From: Ktedonobacterales bacterium
GTDB taxonomy: Bacteria > Chloroflexota > Ktedonobacteria > Ktedonobacterales > JADMIN01
Assembly: GCA_015478575.1 (NCBI GenBank)
Contig: JADMIN010000020.1
Coordinates: 1-13,184 of the forward strand
Direction: 5' to 3'
DNA length: 13,184 nucleotides
Shown: positions 12,440 through 13,184 of the stretch, one piece after another
How the letters are laid out: each line of letters begins with the position of its first letter
Position numbering within the stretch: position 1 is the stretch's first letter
Translations under genes and position numbers: made by a program
The notes under the pieces: generated by a model
Seen by the model: the letters and a program-made list of their open reading frames with translations, nothing else
Database searches by the model: none
What the model was told of the DNA's origin: nothing

Positions 12440-12496
12440 GCGGCGGGGATGTGCGCGGACCCCTGCCCACGTGCCCGTTGGGAGGCGCCCCGCCGC
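12440..12496 (-). terminator. Long-range inverted repeat after the membrane-protein gene
   Basis: GCGGCGGGG (12440-12448) and CCCCGCCGC (12488-12496) are exact inverted copies 39 nt apart, beginning 6 nt after the stop of the membrane-protein gene. No T-run follows. It could end transcription by a non-classic route or protect the mRNA end. Confidence 0.25.
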
Positions 12497-12502
12497 CGTG
12501 GC

Positions 12503-12970
12503 TCAGAGGAAGATCAGCATCGCCCAACCGAGGAGAGCGCCGAAGAGGATATGCACCGCGCTGAAGTCAATGAACGGCAGTTGTTTCACCATCCAGCGGT
12601 TGACCACCGGGAGCAGCGCCAGATCGTTCAGGCCGAAGATCAGCCCGCCATAGAGGCCCCCCGCCCCAAGCAGCAGGCCCGCGCGCGTATAGACATCGTG
12701 CTGGGTCAGGCCGAAGGCATACACGAGAAAGGCGAAGAGAACGCCATACAGAATGGAGAGCAGGAAGTGGAGCACGCCACCGAGTACCACCGACGACGCC
12801 TCGCCATCCAGTGCGTCTGCCCCCTGGACCGACGCCGCCGTGAGCCTGGCCGGCAGGTCAAAGCCGCCAAAGCCGCGATACGGCGCGAGGATGGTGATCG
12901 TCGCGCCCATAACGCCGCCCGCGATGATGCCGCCGACAATGCCCGCCAGCCAAACCGGCAGTGCGCCCAT
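12503..12970 (-). CDS. Small integral membrane protein of unknown function
   Basis: The 155-residue product has four hydrophobic segments: about 4-29 (LPVWLAGIVGGIIAGGVMGA), 62-85 (VLHFLLSILYGVLFAFLVYA), 96-115 (GLLLGAGGLYGGLIFGL) and 136-155 (AVHILFGALLGWAMLIFL). Gly-rich helices with His before a membrane segment recall small DUF-type membrane proteins such as the YagU/DUF1440 group, but I cannot confirm membership. GAGGAGG lies 7 nt before the ATG at 12970 and fixes the start; the frame stays open to 13090, but that Arg-rich extension is rejected. It is separated from the next gene by an inverted repeat and is probably transcribed alone. Confidence 0.75.
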   Translation of the reverse strand: MGALPVWLAGIVGGIIAGGVMGATITILAPYRGFGGFDLPARLTAASVQGADALDGEASSVVLGGVLHFLLSILYGVLFAFLVYAFGLTQHDVYTRAGLLLGAGGLYGGLIFGLNDLALLPVVNRWMVKQLPFIDFSAVHILFGALLGWAMLIFL

Positions 12971-13159
12971 GAAGACTCCTCCTCGCTGGTACCGCCGGGA
13001 CCTCGCCCTCTGGCTACCCCAGCGTGGGGCGAGACGTGCGGCGGCGCACATGGCGTATGCGCTTGTGCTCACCAGCAAGTGACGTACCATGGCGGGTAGA
13101 CGCGAGCCATGCTAGAGGCGCAAGGGTCTGTGAAGTGTATTGGGGACCTAACCCCCCAG

Positions 13160-13184
13160 CCCCCTTCCCTGCGAGGGAAGGGGG
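13160..13184. repeat. Dispersed-type C/G hairpin repeat at the window edge
   Basis: CCCCCTTCCCT (13160-13170) and AGGGAAGGGGG (13174-13184) form a perfect 11-bp stem with the loop GCG. The preceding CCTAACCCCCCAG (13147-13159) completes a pattern found many times between genes in Chloroflexota and some other bacteria (from memory). The element may continue past the window end. Confidence 0.65.

Overview
The window is a high-GC bacterial chromosome segment. Gene content and style suggest a Chloroflexota-like organism. The evidence is GC-rich codon use, a C/G-rich hairpin repeat of the kind common between genes in that phylum (right edge), a COX15/CtaA heme A synthase, and very large secreted Thr/Gly-rich proteins without sortase motifs. 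This placement is inference; no 16S or other marker is present.

Left part (plus strand, 1-3547): the C-terminal 306 residues of an S9 prolyl-oligopeptidase-family serine peptidase; then a good sigma70-type promoter and a structured leader feeding a compact operon of rpsP (ribosomal protein S16), khpA (KH-domain RNA-binding protein) and rimM (16S maturation factor). The khpA and rimM genes overlap by 29 nt. The trmD and rplS genes that usually follow rimM are absent; after 160 nt comes a heme A synthase with all four heme-ligand histidines and both cysteine pairs.

Central part (minus strand, 3793-9764): two tandem genes for unusual exported proteins. The larger (1360 aa) has a signal peptide, a Ser/Thr/Ala-rich linker, 13 degenerate repeats of about 65-108 residues, and a unique C-terminus. 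Each repeat holds two curlin-like Gln/Asn-rich strand segments. All 32 cysteines occur as close pairs in the loops between the strands. The smaller (460 aa) has a signal peptide followed by Thr/Gly-rich low-complexity sequence partly encoded by a 15-nt tandem repeat. They may form an extracellular fibre, sheath or spore/hypha coat. This is the best candidate in the window for an undescribed system. The gaps upstream of both genes are rich in inverted repeats, including a perfect 10-bp-arm palindrome upstream of the smaller gene and a leader with mutually exclusive pairings upstream of the larger one. A rho-independent terminator follows the larger gene.

Right part (minus strand, 10341-12970): a formyltransferase-family enzyme and a metallo-beta-lactamase-fold hydrolase (75 nt apart, probably co-transcribed), a doubtful small ORF, and a small integral membrane protein with a strong ribosome binding site. 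The window ends in a perfect 11-bp-stem hairpin that looks like a dispersed repeat.
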